A stretch of DNA of 64,000 nt. It comes from Poecilobothrus nobilitatus. Lineage: Eukaryota; Arthropoda; Insecta; Diptera; Dolichopodidae. The DNA is taken from NCBI GenBank assembly GCA_947095535.1, contig OX352772.1:184778035-184842034 (forward strand), in the 5' to 3' direction. The notes beneath the pieces are model-generated. The model made no database searches. It had not been told where the DNA came from and saw only the letters and a list, made by a program, of their open reading frames with translations. A program made the translations under genes and the position numbers. Positions 11,999-22,812 of this stretch are shown piece after piece (within the stretch, counting starts at the first letter, position 1; every line of letters begins with the position of its first letter).

Positions 11999-12390
11999 AA
12001 AGAGTTTCAATGAGGCAATACAGCTAGCAGCTGAAATGGACAATGACATTCGATCGAGCAACATCACGTATTTTAGAGCAAATAATTTTAGAGGTAGAAA
12101 TAACTACCATAATAATAGACGCTACAAAAATAGAAATAATTTTAATAATAGTAATTACAATAATAATAGCAACAGTAATTACAATAACAACTATAATAAT
12201 AATTATAGGTTTGCTAACAACAATCAGGGAAACTACAACGACCCCGGCCGAAGAAATCCGGGGCATGCCAACAACATGCAAAAAAAATACTCAAAACCAA
12301 TTCAACAGAGGAAAATAAGCAGAATAAACAATGATAAAAGGTGCACAAACATAATTAAAGTAAGAATAAAAATAGTAATAATTATCTGAC
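11999..12390 (+). pseudogene. gag C-terminal remnant of gypsy element 1
   Basis: The frame beginning in the LTR at 11976 enters gag with SFNEAIQLAAEMDN, the end of the capsid-like part. It continues with a region of about 90 residues made largely of Asn, Arg and Tyr, with little else. Such a basic Asn/Arg-rich tail would bind RNA. No CCHC zinc knuckle is visible. The N-terminal two-thirds of gag is missing. Other frames over this AAT-rich stretch are also open but only reflect base composition. Confidence 0.65.
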
Positions 12391-13221
12391 ACTGTTGATA
12401 TACACAGGAGCAGATGTATATGTAACTAAAAACAACGTAATAAATCAACAATTATCAGAAATCGAAGTGTGCCAAATAAATGGCATCACAGATAAAAATT
12501 TTATGACAAAGTGTGTAATAAATTTGGAACTAAAAATTGAAGAGTATTTAATTAAACATAAATTCACGCGGTAGATGAAGAAATAAACATAACTACAAAC
12601 GGTATTTTAGGTAGAGATTTTTTATTTGATAACAAATGCAAAATAGATTATAAAACATGTAAACTAATTATGCCTAATCAAGATGCAGATATAGTATTAT
12701 CAATGAGTAAAAGCAATAAAACTCTATCAAGCATCATGGTAGAACCTCGATCAGAAGCTCTTATAAAAATAGATATAAATATAGAAGAAGACAGCTTAAT
12801 TATAGTCAAAGAAATGGTAAAATGCGTTTTCATATCAAATACAATTATTCCAGCACAAGGATTGAAACATGTGAAAATTTTAAACACTAGGGATATACCA
12901 GTAACTATAAAAACAACTGAGATAGAAGTTCAACCTATAAAGGATTATCAAATATTATCTTTTAAGAATACGAATATTCTAAAAGCAAGATTTGAAAACG
13001 TAAAGAAAGAAATAAATATAGATAGCTATATAAAGATACGATATAAAAGAATTTTAGACATTTGCGAAAGATTTCAAAACATTTTTATTTTGCAAAACGA
13101 AATGCTGACTATAAACAAATTCTATGAGCAACGAATTTCCACAATAGACAAGTATATAGTAAAAATTATAGAACACCGAATGTTCAACTGCAAGAGATTG
13201 AGAAGCAAGTATCAAAATTAA
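12385..13221 (+). pseudogene. Aspartic protease and linker of gypsy element 1, active-site Asp lost
   Basis: The sequence LLIYTGADVYVTK (about 12392-12430) aligns with the retroviral protease active site L-I-D-T-G-A, but the catalytic Asp codon is TAC, Tyr (12401-12403). ILGRDFLFD, the flap-side partner motif (G-R-D-F), follows at about 12604-12630. The frame 12670-13221 is the long linker to RT typical of 412-like elements (EALIKI, ILNTRDIPV). The gag-pol polyprotein could not be processed even if made. Confidence 0.72.
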
Positions 13222-13836
13222 TGGAAGATAATATAATTGAAAATTCTACTAGTCCGTACAACTTACCATTATTAATTGTTCCAAAGAAAAGTAAAAATGG
13301 AGAACAAAAATGGAGATTAGTTGTTGATTTCAGAGCTTTAAACAAGAAAATTGTAGATGACAAATTTCCAAGATTAGATGATGTATTATTATTAACCAGA
13401 TTAGATGATGTATTGGACAAACTAGGAAAAGCTAAATATTTTTCAAATACTAAAAATATCAACCAATAGTTTTCAGCGTATGTTATCTGTAGCACTAAGC
13501 GGTTTACGAGAAGCTGCATTTCTATATATATATGACATAATAGTATTCGGGTCAAATCTAAGAGATTACAATGCTAATTTAGTCAAGATATTAGCACGCT
13601 TACAAGAATACAATTTAAAACTTAACCCGTCTAAGTGTAATTTTTTAAAAGCAGAAGTTGTATATTTAGGACACCTTATAAGTTCTGAAGGTATAAAAGC
13701 AGGAAGGAATAAAAAACAAATATTTGGTTGGAGTGAAGAATGCAATAATGGATTTGAAAAACTAAAACAAAAATTAATAGAACCACCAATATTAAGTTAT
13801 CCAAATTTTGCTAACAACAGATGCATCGAATACTAA
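13221..13836 (+). pseudogene. Reverse transcriptase of gypsy element 1, two lethal lesions
   Basis: The frame 13221-13469 holds the early RT motifs (PLLIVPKK, WRLVVDFRALN) and KYFS. The normal block of about 40 residues after KYFS, which contains the palm A aspartate, is missing. The frame then restarts at 13480 with FLYIYDIIVFG. The YIDD catalytic box reads Y-I-Y-D here (Tyr codon 13531-13533). LGHLISSEGIK follows and the frame ends in a microduplication. A 17-bp direct repeat of period 27 (13371-13414) adds nine residues in the first part. Confidence 0.85.
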
Positions 13837-14521
13837 CAACAGATGCATCGAACTACTCGCTTGGAGCAGTATTATCACAAGGAAAAATAAGTGACGATAA
13901 ACCAATAGCTTATGCAAGTAAATCTCTCAACAAGCATAAGCCAATAATTGAAAAAGAATTCTTGGCAATACCTTGGGGTATTAACTATTTTAGACCATAT
14001 CTTTTTGGTAAAAAATCCATAATTTATACGGACTATAGACCATTAGTAAGCTTATTTACGCATAAGAATCCTTCATCTAAACTGCCAGAATTCGTGTAGA
14101 TCTGATGGATTATGATTTTGAGATAGTATTCAAACAAGGTAAAATGAATACAAATGCTAATGCTATGTTGAGAATACAAATTGACTCTACCCAATTAAAA
14201 GAAATGATACCAAAAAATTATATAAATGTAATCACAAGAAATATGGAAAAGAGAAAGGAGGAAGCAATAAATAAAATTGATATTAAAAGTGATAAAACTA
14301 AAAATAATAAATATAGATCCACCACTAAAACCTTAAATACATGTATGGAGACTGATCACCTTCACATTTGGAACGCAACATCAATATCAAACATCAGGTA
14401 CATGAAAAAATTGAAATTTAAAAATAATGCAAATATGAAACTAACTGATATCAGAAATAAAAAGTATTATAAAAATAAAAATGAAAAGGAAATTAAAATT
14501 ATAGCAGCAAAAATGAAATAA
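13821..14521 (+). pseudogene. RNase H and tether of gypsy element 1
   Basis: The frame 13821-14099 contains the RNase H motifs TTDASNYSLGAVLSQ, EKEFLAI and YTDYRPL, with the D, E and D positions present. A 20-bp direct repeat (13811-13830 and 13833-13852, period 22) duplicates the TTDAS codons and breaks the frame. The next frame (14105-14521) starts with DFEIVFKQGKMNTNANA, the end of the RNase H domain. It then runs into Lys/Asn/Ile-rich sequence with no clear domain. Confidence 0.8.
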
Positions 14522-14611
14522 TTGCTGAATATAGCGAAAAATCTTTCCCAGAGATAAAATTGGTTATGAGGAAGCTATTATTCAAAACAAGCAATTTAAA
14601 TATAAAATGCC

Positions 14612-15790
14612 ATGGCAAATAATGATGAAATATTTGAAATTGTGGATATCCAAACATTTAAAGATATGTTTAATAAGCTACAAAACAATTCTGAAACCAC
14701 AGATTGTTTAAAAATTGTATTATATGATCCTTCTATACAAATTAGAAATAAAGAAGAAATGCGCAAATTAATTAAAGAGAATCATGATTCATGATATGGT
14801 GGACGCTGTGGCATAAGTAAGTGCATCAGTAAATTAAAACAAAAATACATTAGGAAAAATATGAACAAAATGGTTCAAATATAAATAATTGCGAAATATG
14901 TAATAAAATAAACATAACTAAATATACAAAAGAAAATTATGACATTACAGATACACCCACAACATCTTTTGAAACCATTACAATGGATACAGTTGGTCCA
15001 ATAAGACCATTAAACAATTGTAGATATATTCTTACTTTACAATGCGAGCTAACTACATATGTTGAACCTTATCCAATAGAAACTAAAGACGCTATAGCCA
15101 TCGCAAAAGCAATTGTAGAAAAATTTAAATTAAAATATGGATGTTTTAAAAAATTAAAAACTGATAAAGGTACAGATTTTACGAATGAACTTTTAAAGAA
15201 CATTTGCAAATTTTTAAAAATTGAAAAAGTAACATCGACGCCTTATCATCATGAAACATTAGGTTCTATTGAACGAAATCACAGAGTATTGAAAGACTAT
15301 TTAATGAGTGTAAATGGACAAGACATGTGCGACGAATACTTACCTTACTATACGTACTTTTACAACTCAACACCATACAGTACAACAGGATAATCACCTT
15401 TTGAATTGCTATATTGAAAAATAAGTACACTTGTATGTGAAATATTTCAAAATAAACATAACATCTATAACTTAGATGACTACCTTAATGAAATAAAATA
15501 ATATTAAGATATGCTAATGAAAAAGCAAACAATTGTTTAATTAAAGAAAAAGAAAACAAGAAACTAAAACAAAATAATGAAAATAAATCAAATTTTAAAG
15601 TAGATGATTATATAATGATAAAAGTAGGAAATAAGAAAAGATGAGATAATCCATTTAAAGGACCATTTAAAATTGTATCACAAAATGGTCCAAATGGTAC
15701 AGTAATAATTAACAATAAAGTGGAACATAATAACAATCTAATTAAATCTAGAAAAATTATAAATATCATAAACAATTTTATAAATAAGAA
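14612..15790 (+). pseudogene. Integrase of gypsy element 1
   Basis: Integrase joins the DNA copy to host DNA. The zinc-binding start is damaged: HDS-GG near 14785-14805 and C--C near 14893-14903 (CEICNK). The core at 14983-15393 is intact: Asp at residue 2 (MDTVGP), Asp at 61 (TDKGTDF) and Glu at 97 (SIERNH), a D-x35-E spacing. After 15393 a stop breaks the frame. The C-terminal part continues to about 15797 with KVDDYIMIKVGNKK and NPFKGPFKIV, the SH3-like end. Confidence 0.85.
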
Positions 15791-15974
15791 ACAATAAATT
15801 ACAATTAAAGATTTTTATAATGTATAAGTATAGATTGATAATTATTGTAACATAAAAATGAATTAAATGTAAATATGCAAGGATACTATAAGAAAATTTT
15901 TTTGATATAATATTTAAAAAATTAATTTAAATTTTAAGAAATATAAACTAATTTTTTTTTCTTTGGGAGAAGGT

Positions 15975-16213
15975 TGTAGTATATCTTGGTTTGTTCACAA
16001 ATTAATTTCCATAACTTTAAAAATTAAATAACATAAAATTGCTGACCTAACATTTTGTGTCATCACACTTTCAATTGCAAACATCTGTTTATTTTGTATC
16101 ATACAATATCAAGTACATTTACTTTGATACAATATATTTAATAAAGAACAAAATCACATTACATCTTTCGTTTAGATTTTTAAACCTTATGATTTTTATG
16201 TAAATGATTCATT
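15975..16213 (+). repeat. 3' LTR of gypsy element 1, part 1
   Basis: It starts with TGTAGTATATC directly after the polypurine tract GGGAGAAGG. It aligns with the 5' LTR up to GATTCATT and is then interrupted by the family A repeat. The second part resumes at 17764. Confidence 0.8.
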
Positions 16214-17763
16214 ATACCCCTACGATAGGATCGGGTATAATAAAATTACTCCTCCGTTTGTAACACCTCGAAATAAGCGAGCTAGATATACCTTCAAAGG
16301 TATGGATCGGATCAGAAAAAAATTCTAAGACTTTTGCGCCATGTCCGTCCGTCCGTCAGCACGCTAACTCAAAAACTAAGAAAGCTAGAATCTTGAAATT
16401 TACACAAAATATTTTGGGAGTAATTCGTAGGTTCCCTATTTTTTTGGTTGAGTTTGGACCAAGCCTTAGGGTAGCTCTCGAACACCTAACTTTTAGATCC
16501 CCACATTTTTTTTGCAATAGAGCTATGAAATTTTAACTACTGATAGATCTCACAAAAATATTAATTTTGTTTTTAATAACTTTTCTTTGTAGCCCCACCC
16601 GTTACGGAACTACAGCTCCCCAAAGGTTCAATTGTTATAGCACAAGTTGTATAAGGTATATCTTCATTTTGAAAACGCCAAACGATTATTACTTTCATTA
16701 GCTTTAAAAGTATATATACAATAAATATATATTTTTGGCATACGGTGTCTTAATTTACCGTTATGCAAAACTCAAATTTTGCAAAATTCTTTAACCCTTC
16801 CATCTTCTAAACGGTTAAAGTTGGAAACTTGAAATTTTGACAGAAGTTAGATCTTTGAAAATAAGTATGAGTCATTTCAGAAATTTTTTTTGTATCACCC
16901 CCCATTTAGGAGCTGTAAGGAGTCAAAAACTGAAAATTTCCTATTTTTAAACACCAGTAACTTGAACACCTGTTGAAATTTTTTTGAAGTAATACACAAA
17001 AATTAAAGCTCCAACATTATACTTTTATTTCTGTTAACAACTTTTTTTTAATAATATAGGGTTACTTTATAATTGACGAAAGTATTACTTGATTTTTTCA
17101 AATTTTCTAACAAATTTCCTTAACGAATTTTTTCCATTTTGTTTTACTCGATAATTTGAAATTGTTGAGGATATAATGCGTAGTACAAAAAAATGTAAAT
17201 AAATAACCAACATAACGGTTGCTTGAAGAATTTTTATTTATATGATATTGATATATATACATACTTATATAATATCATGTTTATTTACATATCGTATATG
17301 TCACTAGTGAATGAATGATAAGAGTATAGGTGTATATTATATAGCGCCGTATTTACATACATATATGTATTTTATTGTACTTATAAGAAATTATTCTGTC
17401 AATGGAATATTTAAATATAATATAATATAATATTTAAAATTATATTTACTGTTTTGTGCTTAGTAAATTTAATATACATTTACCGCTTAGTATTAAATGG
17501 TACTATAGAATATTTGAAAAAGTTTTGGATTGATAATCGTTATGTGGAAGGTTAGAATCTGCTTTTGAAGAATGTACATATAAACATATAGTTTGAATAT
17601 ATGTACAACCCATAGTTCTAGAAATTATAAAATTCACCCAAATTATTTTAAAATACTAAAATATTAAAAAAAATAATATTGTAAGCAGAGTGACAGGCTG
17701 TAAACATACTAACGGTTCGTACGGGTATCTAAGAGTTGACAAAGTCAACTGTATTCTTCCTTG
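16214..17763 (+). repeat. DINE-like repeat family A, copy 1
   Basis: A 1.55-kb non-coding repeat, present four times in the window (16214, 29991, 52709 on the - strand, 60647). It begins with a hairpin (ATACCC-TACGATAGGATCGGGTAT) and has a GTCC tetranucleotide run (about 16341-16357). It ends with TCGTACGGGTAT (the inverse of the start), a small GTTG/CAAC hairpin and CTTCCTTG. Inverted sub-terminal motifs, an internal microsatellite and a 3' hairpin are features of Helentron-derived non-autonomous elements (DINE-1/INE-1 type). It splits the 3' LTR of gypsy element 1, so it inserted later. Confidence 0.75.
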
Positions 17764-18061
17764 TTTTATATTCAATTATATTTTGATAATATTTTGGTTA
17801 ATTATCACATATGGAAATTATATTGTAGAACGGTACTAGGTGAACATACATTGTATTGCATTTTTAATGTTAATAGGTTAAGAGAATAAGTTATAAAAGA
17901 AATAAGTTAATATAATTTATTGTCTTTGATAAAATTTGTATAGATTTGGTAGAATCCAAAATAGTATATAAGGATTGATTTTTGAAAACAAAAATCAGAT
18001 ATATTCATATCACAAAACAATATAGTCTATTAATTTAATATACTATTTACTCTGTACAACA
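17764..18061 (+). repeat. 3' LTR of gypsy element 1, part 2
   Basis: It resumes with TTTTATATTCAATTATATTTTG, matching 11741-11765 of the 5' LTR, and runs on beyond the point where the 5' LTR is truncated. I place the end at GTACAACA (18061), which is inferred. Confidence 0.65.
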
Positions 18062-18590
18062 AGCAATTAACTTTGCAAGAACGTGCAATTAAATATTTAC
18101 CCACATAATAGAAAGAAACAATAAATATTAAAATGTTATGCTATGAAAACAAAAAAAACGTAAATATAATAAAAGACAAGCTGCTGCTGCTGATTAGCGT
18201 GCCCTAGTGTTATGTTAAATGTTATTTCAACAAATGTTATGCTATGAAAAGAAAGAAACGTACATCTGCTATTTACCTACATAACAGATAGAAAACAATA
18301 ATATTAAAATGTTATGCTATAAAAAGAAAAAAAACGTATATCTGATATTAATAGCAATAATAATTATGTTTATGTATGCAATTTATGCATATGAATGGAC
18401 GCTAAACATAAACGAATAAAAAAAATTAAAATGTTCTATAGCTAATAATTTCTATTTTTTAAATAGACTGTATGTATAAATTTAATATTAAAAAAGAATA
18501 AAAGAAATACTTAGTGTACCTAAATAACAGAAAACAAAAGAAGAGTAAAATGTAATACTGCGAAGAAAAATAAAAACGAATAGAAAAAAA

Positions 18591-19894
18591 ACAAGGTAGA
18601 ATGTAAACCAACGGTTTTTAAAAGCGCACATTTCCAAAACTCAATACAAACTGTTTAGAATTGTGACTTGCATAAAAATTTGAAAATTTCATGTAATAAG
18701 AAAAAACGTGAAAATAGGACATTTTTGAAATTTTGAGGGGCCGTAAGTCCGGAATCCTTTATAACTAAGAAAAGCCGTTAACACACATAAAAGTATATTA
18801 TTGACCCTTTAATTTTCATATCTTTCCGAAGAAAACTTTTTACAGGTGCCTAAGTTACAGGTGTCTAAAAATAGCAAATTTTCAATTTTTGTGGCGTAAT
18901 AACTCTAAAAGAGGGGGTGTTACCCAAAAATTATCTGAGGAAACTTATACTAATTCTAAAAGTTCTTTCTTGTCTCAAAATTTGAGGTTCTTATCTATAG
19001 GCGTGCCGGAGTTATGAAAAAATAAATTTCATGCAAAATATGGTTTTTACATAACGGTAAATTTAAATAGTAAATTACAAAATATTACATAATTTTGATA
19101 TTGTTTTATGTAGATAATAAAATTTTCGATTTTCTGGTGGCCTTAGATTGCAAAACTATTACGCAGAGCCTGAGATATATACATCTGAAAATTGGATTTT
19201 TTCGCAATTTTGAAGAGCTACAACTTTGGAACCCTTTACAACTAAAATAAACCTTTAACACACGTTAAAATATATTACTGTAGCTTTAATTTTTATATCT
19301 TGCAGAAGTAAAATGGGTACAGGTTCCTAAGTTACAGGTGTTCAAAAATAGCAAATTTTCAATTTTTAAACCCTAATAGCTCATAAACAGGGGGTGATCC
19401 AAAAAAATTTTCTGAGCAAACTTATACTAATTCTAAAAGTTCTTTCTTGCCTCAAAATTTCAAGCTTCTATCTAAAAGCGTGCCGGAGTTATGAAAGTAG
19501 AAAAATCATGCAAAATTTGGTTTTCACATAACGGTAAATTTAAATACTAAATTTAAAAAAATTGTATAATTTTGATATTAATTTACAAAGTAAAAGAAAA
19601 TACCTGTCGAATGGCGTTTTCAGATTGAAAAAATCTTAAGCAGAACATAAGATATATGCATTTAAAAGTAAGACTTTTTCAAAGTTTGAGGGGCTGTAGC
19701 TCCGCAATGGAGGGGCCTACATGAAAAAGTTGTTCCACAAAATTATTTTTTATATGAGACCTACCCATGGTTAAAATTTTTTTTCTCCATCTTTAACGGT
19801 GTAGAAGTTTTGTAAACAGTCGGATGGACGAACCAACAGAGTGAAACTAATAAGCACATTTTTTCAAAATTTTTTTGGAAATGTGCTAAAAAGA
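18591..19894 (+). repeat. Repeat family B, copy 1
   Basis: A 1.3-kb non-coding repeat matching 37104-38426 and, inverted and partial, 55437-56030 plus 63780-64000. It contains two internal units about 479 bp apart (for example CATAACGGTAAATTTAAATA at about 19047 and 19526). Each unit includes GTGCCGGAGTTATGAAA and a TTACAGGTGT-AAAAATAGCAAATTTTC phrase. It ends with a hairpin (AGCACATTT / AAATGTGCT, about 19854-19889). These phrases are shared loosely with family A. Confidence 0.72.
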
Positions 19895-20339
19895 ACAAAA
19901 AATGTTACTTTGATTGTTTTTAAATATTTTTAAAGTCCATTTCTTATGTATATGTAAACATCTGATATTTATCTACATAACAGATAGAAAAAAAGAACTT
20001 TTAAAATGTTATGCTTTTAAAAGAAAGAAACGTACATCTGATATTTACGTACATAACAGATAGAAAAAAAGAAATACATATTAAAATCTTATGCTATGAA
20101 AAGAAAGAAAAAACAAGGCAGTGTATAAATCAAAGTTTTCAAAGTACTTAGCGTACCTAAATAACAGAAAACAAAAAAAAAAGTAAAATGTAATACTGCG
20201 AAGAACAATAAAAGCGAACAGGAAAAAAAAAACAAAAAATGTTACTTTGATTGTTTTTAAATATTTTTAAAGTTTATTTCTTATGTATATGTACACATCT
20301 GATATTTACCTACATAACAGATAGAGAAAAAAAGCTATT

Positions 20340-20345
20340 AAAATG
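20340..20345. other. Target-site duplication, left side of the complete Polinton
   Basis: AAAATG directly precedes the terminal repeat AGTAGTAGGG; the same six bases follow the other end at 35961-35966. Six-base duplications are the rule for Polintons. Confidence 0.88.
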
Positions 20346-20509
20346 AGTAGTAGGGATATGGGCACTCAATGTATGGAAGCTTTGAGCGGCAATTACGGGG
20401 TTTAAACTTTGGGTATCTTTGGGTTCATATAAGCACATAAAGATCGTTCGTTATGTTTGAAAATGAAGCTTATTTGATTATGAACTTGACTAAAAAAGTT
20501 TTTAAACTT
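20346..20509 (+). repeat. Left terminal inverted repeat of the Polinton
   Basis: It starts AGTAGTAGGGATATGGGCAC and is inverted at 35799-35960 with scattered mismatches and small indels. Polinton terminal repeats characteristically start with AG. The phrase GTTATGTTTGAAAAT-AAGCTTA recurs further in at about 20760, a partial internal repeat. Confidence 0.88.
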
Positions 20510-21034
20510 ATAATAACAAGCTTGAACTATAAACCACTACAAGCTTGAAGTATAACTTAGTTTTCTGTTTCCGTGAAAATATGAGTTTATACTTAACATT
20601 TTCTTATAAGAAATGAAATAAGTATTTTATATTAAAAGTTTTAAAAGCTTGGTTTAAATACAAAATTATTAAAGTTTAAATTTAATTTAATATTTTTCTG
20701 AAAAATTTAAAAAAAATTTTTAAAGTTGGGTTTGAATTCAAAGTTTATAAAGCTCCTCCGTTATGTTTGAAAATTAAGCTTAACTGCTATTTTAAATTTC
20801 AAAACCTTAAGCTATGCGGATATTTTATTTGATTGTGAACTTGACTAAAAACCGGCTGAAATTATAGTGTTAATAATATAAGGCGTAGTCTGAAACACAA
20901 ATTGAAAACGTGATCAAGTTCAAGTTAAAAGTAAACAAACAAAAAAAAAAAAAAACTTGGGTTTAAAAAACTTATTTTTTATTATTAAATAATAGCATTG
21001 CATTTTTTACTAAAAGTTTAATAATTATTATTCA
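20510..21034. other. Polinton sub-terminal non-coding region
   Basis: AT-rich sequence between the left terminal repeat and the integrase end. It contains two ACAAGCTTGAA copies (about 20516 and 20539) and a diverged second copy of the inner terminal-repeat phrase (20760-20855). There is an A-run at about 20941-20954. No ORF was recognised. Confidence 0.5.
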
Positions 21035-21900
21035 TTAAAAAATATCTTGTTTATTTATCCTTGAATCATGTTTTTCATCAAAGCCATCTAACCAAACTTG
21101 ATTTTTGTTTTCTTATTATTTTTTCAACAAGATCATTAGGAAATTTAATAGATGTAAGTTCAGGTTCATAAAAACTGCCTTTTATTTGTTTTTGTGTGTA
21201 ATCAACTAAATTGTATGTTACTGGATCAGTTCTTTTTATTTTCGCTATTGTATAAATTTCTGTTAACCAATTAGGCTGTTAGCCTTTTGCAAATATACCT
21301 TTAAATTTACTTACACGAACAAAATCTCCAACTTTGTATTTTGCTTTTCGGAATACTTTTAATTTATTGTAGACAGTTTTTAATAATAATTTCTCATTTT
21401 TCTTTGTAACCTTTTTAGGTGGAAGTTTAATTGTATGATTTTACGTTAAGTTATATTTTTCTACTAGCGATGAATAGTTTCCACGTCGTGTTTTTTAGGG
21501 TACGATTGAAACGTTCTACTATTAATGCTTTTAGTTCTGAATATGTATGATAATGATTAATTTTATTTTTCCTCATTAGATTTTGAAATTTTTTGTTGAA
21601 ACATTCTGTACCTTGATCAGATTGTAAATTTTTTGGTTTTTTACCAGCACGCTTAAAAATATTTTTCATTGCGATTAAAACATTATCAGCGCTTTTGTTT
21701 TTAACCGCTTCAGCATACGCAAATTTTAAAAATGTATCAATAACTGTTAATAAATATTTATATCCCTTGTTAAATTTTGAATATGGAATCATTTCAACCA
21801 AATCAATTTGCCAGGTATCACCCTTTTGAACAAATTTTCTTCGTGTAAATTTTTTTCTAGCACCTCTATGAATTTCTGATACAACTTGTAATCTCGACAT
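21035..21900 (-). pseudogene. Polinton integrase (retroviral-type) with chromodomain-like end
   Basis: It inserts the linear element into host DNA. The frame 21451-21900 starts MSRLQVVSEIHR and holds the catalytic core: Asp33 (WQIDLVEM), Asp95 (QSDQGTE) and Glu129 (VERFNRTLK), all present. After LKNTTWKLF a segment of about 25 residues appears deleted and the frame shifts. The C-terminal part (about 21100-21430) has KVGDFVRVSK and TDPVTYNLVDY with a TAA at about 21280. A final shifted stretch VWLDGFDEKHDSRI resembles the end of a chromodomain. The start was chosen at the ATG before SRLQ. There are at least two frameshifts and one stop. Confidence 0.88.
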
Positions 21901-22153
21901 TATTCTCGTACCATTTAATTGAATTTTCCAAAGTGATTCTATAATTTTCTATTGTGTCACATTCACATATGTTCGGTCCAGAAGTAGAATTATAATATGC
22001 CCATGGACAAAAGGTAAAATGAGTACCATAAATTGAAGTGTACTTATTTACTCCAGAATAATTTTTAATGTGTGGATATAGATGTAATATTAGTTTCTTA
22101 TGATCATCTAATAAGACGGAGGAATAGATATTTAAGAACTCCTCTACTTCCAT
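21866..22153 (-). CDS. Uncharacterised 95-residue ORF beside the integrase
   Basis: An open frame on the - strand overlapping the first 35 bases of the integrase frame, in a different phase. It starts MEVEEFLNIYSS and contains several Cys and His residues (HFTFCPWAYY, ICECDT) but no motif I can name. It could be a small Polinton gene, the displaced N-terminal part of the integrase gene, or the end of a truncated neighbour. No catalytic signature of the Polinton cysteine protease is present. It is kept because its composition looks protein-like and it fills the space between two element genes. Confidence 0.4.
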   Translation of the reverse strand: MEVEEFLNIYSSVLLDDHKKLILHLYPHIKNYSGVNKYTSIYGTHFTFCPWAYYNSTSGPNICECDTIENYRITLENSIKWYENNVEITSCIRNS

Positions 22154-22228
22154 AATTCAAAATGATTGTACTAAGAATATGTTCACTGCTTTTATATTAT
22201 TTCTTATCTTATCAGACACAGACCAAAA

Positions 22229-22480
22229 ATGATTAACTTTATTCATCCATTTACAATGATGATTGCGGGACCATCTGGTTGTGGGAAAACAACATTTGTG
22301 TGTCATTTAATTGAAAATATTGACAGATTGATTTATCCGAAAATTGAAACAATAAAATGGTGTAACCTAGAAATTTCTTCTATTCCGAAAAATATAGATT
22401 TTCCTTCGTATTAGAACTAATATTTTTTCAAAAGAATATTGTATATGCTTCTGTCATACGGGAGATTTGAACAACAACAA
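22229..22480 (+). pseudogene. Polinton packaging ATPase, N-terminal remnant
   Basis: The frame starts MINFIHPFTMMIAG and carries a perfect Walker A motif GPSGCGKTTF (about residues 14-23), then LIENIDRLIYPKIETIKWC. This matches the start of the FtsK/HerA-like ATPase that Polintons use for genome packaging. A full protein has over 200 residues; here it stops after 61 codons. The Walker B part is absent, and the next gene begins at 22467. A large deletion is the simplest explanation. Confidence 0.8.
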
Positions 22481-22812
22481 CTGTCAAAAGTATGAAACAA
22501 TTGAAGATATATTACATGTATTAGGAAAGTGCAACAAAAAGAAATTTCGTGAAAATATTCTTAAATATTGTGATAATGATATTAAAAAAACTATTGCTGA
22601 AATTGCAATCAATATATTAAATGGTAACAATAAAATTTCATCAACACAAAAAGCGAAATTAAAAAAACATAAAAAACAATTAAGATTTCTAGCCTGTGCA
22701 AAGAAAAGTATAAAAGCCAAACGAAAAATATTAGTTCAACATGGTGGTTTTTACCAACTTTAATCGGCACTATATTATCTGGTGTAATAGGAAAATTGCT
22801 CAGTGAGACATA
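22467..22812 (+). pseudogene. Small basic Polinton protein with hydrophobic tail
   Basis: A protein of about 115 residues, Lys-rich in the middle (AKLKKHKKQL, KAKRKILVQHGGF) and hydrophobic with small residues at the end. The last 22 codons are shifted by one missing T in a T-run at about 22749, giving a premature stop at 22763. Proteins with this KxHKxxLRxLA...KRKxLVQxGGF layout recur in Polintons and may be minor core or virion proteins, but their function is not established. The true stop overlaps the next ATG (TAATG, 22811-22815). Confidence 0.6.

Larger units (their letters stand above)
11478..18061 (+). mobile_element. Ty3/gypsy LTR retrotransposon 1 (412/Mdg1-like), decayed
   Basis: The element reads 5' LTR (partial), end of gag, protease, RT, RNase H, integrase, polypurine tract (GGGAGAAGG, 15965-15973), 3' LTR. 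Both LTRs start with TGTAGTATATCTTG (11478 and 15975). The integrase and RT phrases resemble the 412/Mdg1 group, a family-level inference. The end of the 5' LTR, the primer-binding site and most of gag are deleted. The 3' LTR is split by a 1.55-kb DINE-like repeat. Its end near 18061 (GTACAACA) is inferred from the usual CA terminus, and no target duplication could be confirmed. Confidence 0.85.
18062..20345 (+). repeat. Satellite-like repeat block (U units) around repeat B copy 1
   Basis: This block is built from phrases that recur at 35967-43118 and, inverted, at 50546-55436. Examples are GTACATCTGATATTTACC, ACATAACAGATAG, AATGTTATGCTATGAAAAG and AATACTGCGAAGAAAAATAAAAACG. It is the left-hand continuation of the inverted-repeat left arm, separated from it by the Polinton insertion. 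No coding sequence was recognised. Confidence 0.7.

Noticed and set aside
12024..12318. Two further ORFs (one per strand) rich in Ile/Thr/Val over the gag tail
   Set aside because: They are other-frame readings of the AAT-rich Asn-coding stretch.
18008..18061. Target duplication CTAT/TCTAT for gypsy element 1
   Set aside because: TCTATT occurs near 18026 and the left flank is TTCTAT, but the LTR would then not end in CA; the match is too short to accept.
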